Shown here: positions 5,875 through 7,376 of the stretch, in pieces | Layout: each line of letters begins with the position of its first letter | How positions within the stretch are numbered: the stretch's first letter is position 1 | Origin: Thermoplasmata archaeon | Lineage (GTDB): Archaea; Thermoplasmatota; Thermoplasmata; Thermoplasmatales; Thermoplasmataceae | Assembly (NCBI GenBank): GCA_021797385.1 | Contig: JAJZZW010000096.1 | Span: 1-7,376 of the forward strand | Direction: 5' to 3' | Length of the DNA stretch: 7,376 nucleotides | Made by a program: the position numbers and the translations under genes | The notes under the pieces: model-generated | Seen by the model: only the letters and a program-made list of their open reading frames with translations | Told to the model about the DNA's origin: nothing | The model's database searches: none

Positions 5875-7230
5875 TCAGAAAAGCTTTCTTGCAGCGGAAT
5901 CGAGTCCTTCAAAGGTCATGGGATGCTGGTGTGCCATCTCGGCGAAGTCCCTTGCATTCAGCCCTTTGTGTATTCCAAGTGCTATTTCATTTATAATGTT
6001 TCCAGCATCGTTTCCAATCACGTATCCGCCTATTATTTTTAGATTCCTGTCAAACAGCATGGTTATTTCCCCGCATGTTTCATTATGTATTTCTGCCATG
6101 CTATCGCCTGACATCTGATATGTAACCTTACTGTACTCAATTTTCCTTTCCCTTGCAATTTCAGGGGTTATGCCTACAAAAGACATGTTCGGAATCGAGA
6201 ACAGGGTAAAGGGCACTGAATCACTGTCAAAGCGTTCAACCTGGGTATCCCCTGCCATAATGTTTGCAGCCGCAATCAGGGACTGCCTTTTAGCCGCATG
6301 GAACAGGGGTGTTATGCCATTGACATCGCCGGTGGCGTATATATGTGGTATATTTGTCTGCATTGCTGAGTTTACCCTTATGCCTTTCCTTTCTACCTCT
6401 ATTCCACATTCCTCTGTACCCCGGGGAATCAGGGGTTCCCTTCCGGTTGCCATCATTACCGCATCTGAAACAATATAATTCTTCTCCCCGTTTTCATTGA
6501 TTATTGTGGTTTTCAGCTTATTTCCCGACTTTTCTATGGATTTGACCTCATTGTTAAGGTGTATAACCATTTCAGGCAGCATTCCTGTTAGTTTTTCCAC
6601 AATGCCTGCATCCATATCTGTTAAAAGGCGATCGGATCTTTCTATCAGGGTGACCTTTGAACCCAGAACAGACATAAATGATGCGGTTTCAACTCCTATA
6701 TATCCACCGCCTATAATGGCTATGGATTCGGGCACCTCCTTTACAGCCGGATCGATTTTAAATAAATCTGCACTTGTAATGCAGTATTCGGCACCGGGAA
6801 TTTTAAGCACATAGGTGTAGGCGCCGGAGCCTATGATCAGATGCCTGAACCTCAATTTCAATTTTTCTGTAGCAGTGTCAACCTCAAGTGTGTGCTTATC
6901 CAGTATTCTTGCTGTCCCCTTTATAATTTTCAGGCCGGCACTTTCCAGTTCCTCTGAATGGAGCCTGTATCGCATTTTCTGTACTTCATCCTTCCTTTTG
7001 AGTATATCTTTATAGTCCAGTTTAAAATCCGAGAATTCCTTCATTATCTTGTAATTATGTACGGTTTCAATAATGGCCTTTGACGGAACACATCCTTCTG
7101 AGAGGCAGTTTCCGGACATTACACCCTTTTCATCAATCATAACCACACTGTATCCTGATCGTTTCAATCTGAAGGCTGCCGGGTATGCAGCCCCTCCTGC
7201 ACCTATTGTAACAACATCGTATTCTTCCAT
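5875..7230 (-). CDS. lpdA: dihydrolipoamide dehydrogenase-type flavoprotein (class I pyridine nucleotide-disulfide oxidoreductase)
   Basis: This 451-residue enzyme has the full class I layout. The FAD-binding fold is VVTIGAGGAAYPAA (residues 7-19). The redox disulfide is Cys42/Cys47 in GNCLSEGCVPSK. The NAD-binding fold is IIGGGYIGVE (172-181), with Glu197 at the end of its second strand, which favours NAD over NADP. The second FAD motif is ATGDVNG (Asp302). In the C-terminal interface domain HQHPMTFE holds the catalytic pair His436/Glu441. Such enzymes reoxidise dihydrolipoamide of 2-oxoacid dehydrogenase or glycine cleavage complexes. The GAGGAA loop also resembles mercuric reductase, but there is no second N-terminal metal-binding domain and no C-terminal Cys pair, so mercury reduction is unlikely. 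The usual GGTC before the first Cys is SGNC. No E1 or E2 genes are in the window. The ATG at 7230 has a TATA element 22 bases upstream. Exact substrate is uncertain; coenzyme A disulfide or another thiol substrate is possible. Confidence 0.85.
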   Translation of the reverse strand: MEEYDVVTIGAGGAAYPAAFRLKRSGYSVVMIDEKGVMSGNCLSEGCVPSKAIIETVHNYKIMKEFSDFKLDYKDILKRKDEVQKMRYRLHSEELESAGLKIIKGTARILDKHTLEVDTATEKLKLRFRHLIIGSGAYTYVLKIPGAEYCITSADLFKIDPAVKEVPESIAIIGGGYIGVETASFMSVLGSKVTLIERSDRLLTDMDAGIVEKLTGMLPEMVIHLNNEVKSIEKSGNKLKTTIINENGEKNYIVSDAVMMATGREPLIPRGTEECGIEVERKGIRVNSAMQTNIPHIYATGDVNGITPLFHAAKRQSLIAAANIMAGDTQVERFDSDSVPFTLFSIPNMSFVGITPEIARERKIEYSKVTYQMSGDSMAEIHNETCGEITMLFDRNLKIIGGYVIGNDAGNIINEIALGIHKGLNARDFAEMAHQHPMTFEGLDSAARKLF

Positions 7231-7247
7231 TATTTTGAATGCATGTG

Positions 7248-7257
7248 TTTTATAAAA
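7248..7257 (-). promoter_or_regulatory. TATA element for the flavoprotein gene
   Basis: On the minus strand TTTTATAAAA is centred about 22 bases before the ATG at 7230. There is no ribosome binding site, in keeping with a leaderless transcript. Confidence 0.5.
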
Positions 7258-7310
7258 ATCTGTTTAATTGCTGCGGTTTTCACAGGTGCACATTTATTTT
7301 TATACCGCAT

Positions 7311-7320
7311 ATATTTATAA
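7311..7320 (+). promoter_or_regulatory. TATA element for the truncated right-edge gene
   Basis: ATATTTATAA is centred 26 bases before the ATG at 7342. It is followed at once by the 8-bp palindrome ACCCGGGT (7320-7327), which could be an operator between TATA and start. Together with the flavoprotein promoter it makes 7231-7341 a divergent promoter region. Confidence 0.5.
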
Positions 7321-7341
7321 CCCGGGTGCCAATATTCCTGC

Positions 7342-7376
7342 ATGGCCAGGGAGCGTGTAGAAATTAAAAAGATAAA
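7342..7376 (+). CDS. 5' end of an unidentified gene, cut by the window edge
   Basis: The ATG at 7342 opens a frame that reads MARERVEIKKI and runs off the window. A well-placed TATA element 26 bases upstream and the lack of an earlier in-frame start support a real leaderless gene. Eleven residues are too few for a family call. They do resemble the first residues of MADS-box DNA-binding domains (R-x-[KR]-[VI]-E-I-K-[KR]-I), which may be coincidence. It is divergent from the flavoprotein gene. Confidence 0.45.
   Translation, partial: MARERVEIKKI

Noticed and set aside
5562..5912. Minus-strand open frame of 116 codons opposite the acetyltransferase
   Set aside because: It is antisense to a gene with GNAT motifs and overlaps the end of the flavoprotein gene; its sequence looks like a frame shadow.
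7231..7245. Four-codon ORF (MHSK) just before the flavoprotein start
   Set aside because: It is too short to separate from chance, although its stop overlaps the ATG by one base; the TATA spacing already explains initiation at 7230.
1..7376. Search by eye for CRISPR repeats, tRNA or rRNA genes, transposase genes, insertion-sequence ends and toxin-antitoxin or defence genes
   Set aside because: No direct repeat arrays, conserved RNA stretches or mobile-element motifs were seen; nearly all of the window is explained by metabolic genes.

Overview
The window is chromosomal DNA that looks archaeal, most likely from the Thermoplasmatales (a Ferroplasma- or Cuniculiplasma-like organism). Three things point that way. 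Ile and Arg are commonly coded by ATA and AGG/AGA. Most genes have no Shine-Dalgarno sequence, and an AT-rich TATA element sits about 21-27 bases before the start codon, as expected for leaderless mRNAs. The gene content also fits. The species assignment is inference.

Layout: (1) 2-202 (+) is the C-terminal end of a membrane protein, probably of the TDT/SLAC1 family. (2) 243-587 (+) is a small DsrE-like protein. (3) 749-1369 (+) is a HAD-superfamily phosphatase. (4) Facing it is a minus-strand cluster read from right to left: a cupin protein (5273-4896), glycerol kinase (4847-3363) and an M13 neprilysin/PepO-type metallopeptidase (3325-1370). (5) 5373-5870 (+) is a GNAT acetyltransferase, divergent from the cupin gene. 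(6) 7230-5875 (-) is a dihydrolipoamide dehydrogenase-type flavoprotein, convergent with the acetyltransferase gene. (7) From 7342 (+) begins an unidentified gene cut by the window edge.

The genes are ordinary metabolic ones: anion or dicarboxylate export, glycerol entry into central metabolism, peptide breakdown, and a thiol-disulfide redox enzyme. I see no CRISPR array, insertion sequence, RNA gene or defence cassette, and no clear new multi-gene system. The points most worth a second look are these. The glycerol kinase frame has no ATG, GTG or TTG where its start must be, but an ACG sits exactly there. Both convergent gene pairs have almost no intergenic DNA, and the same T-rich motif lies in the opposing gene's last codons. 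A perfect 7-bp inverted repeat overlaps the cupin promoter. The truncated last gene begins with residues resembling a MADS-box N-terminus.
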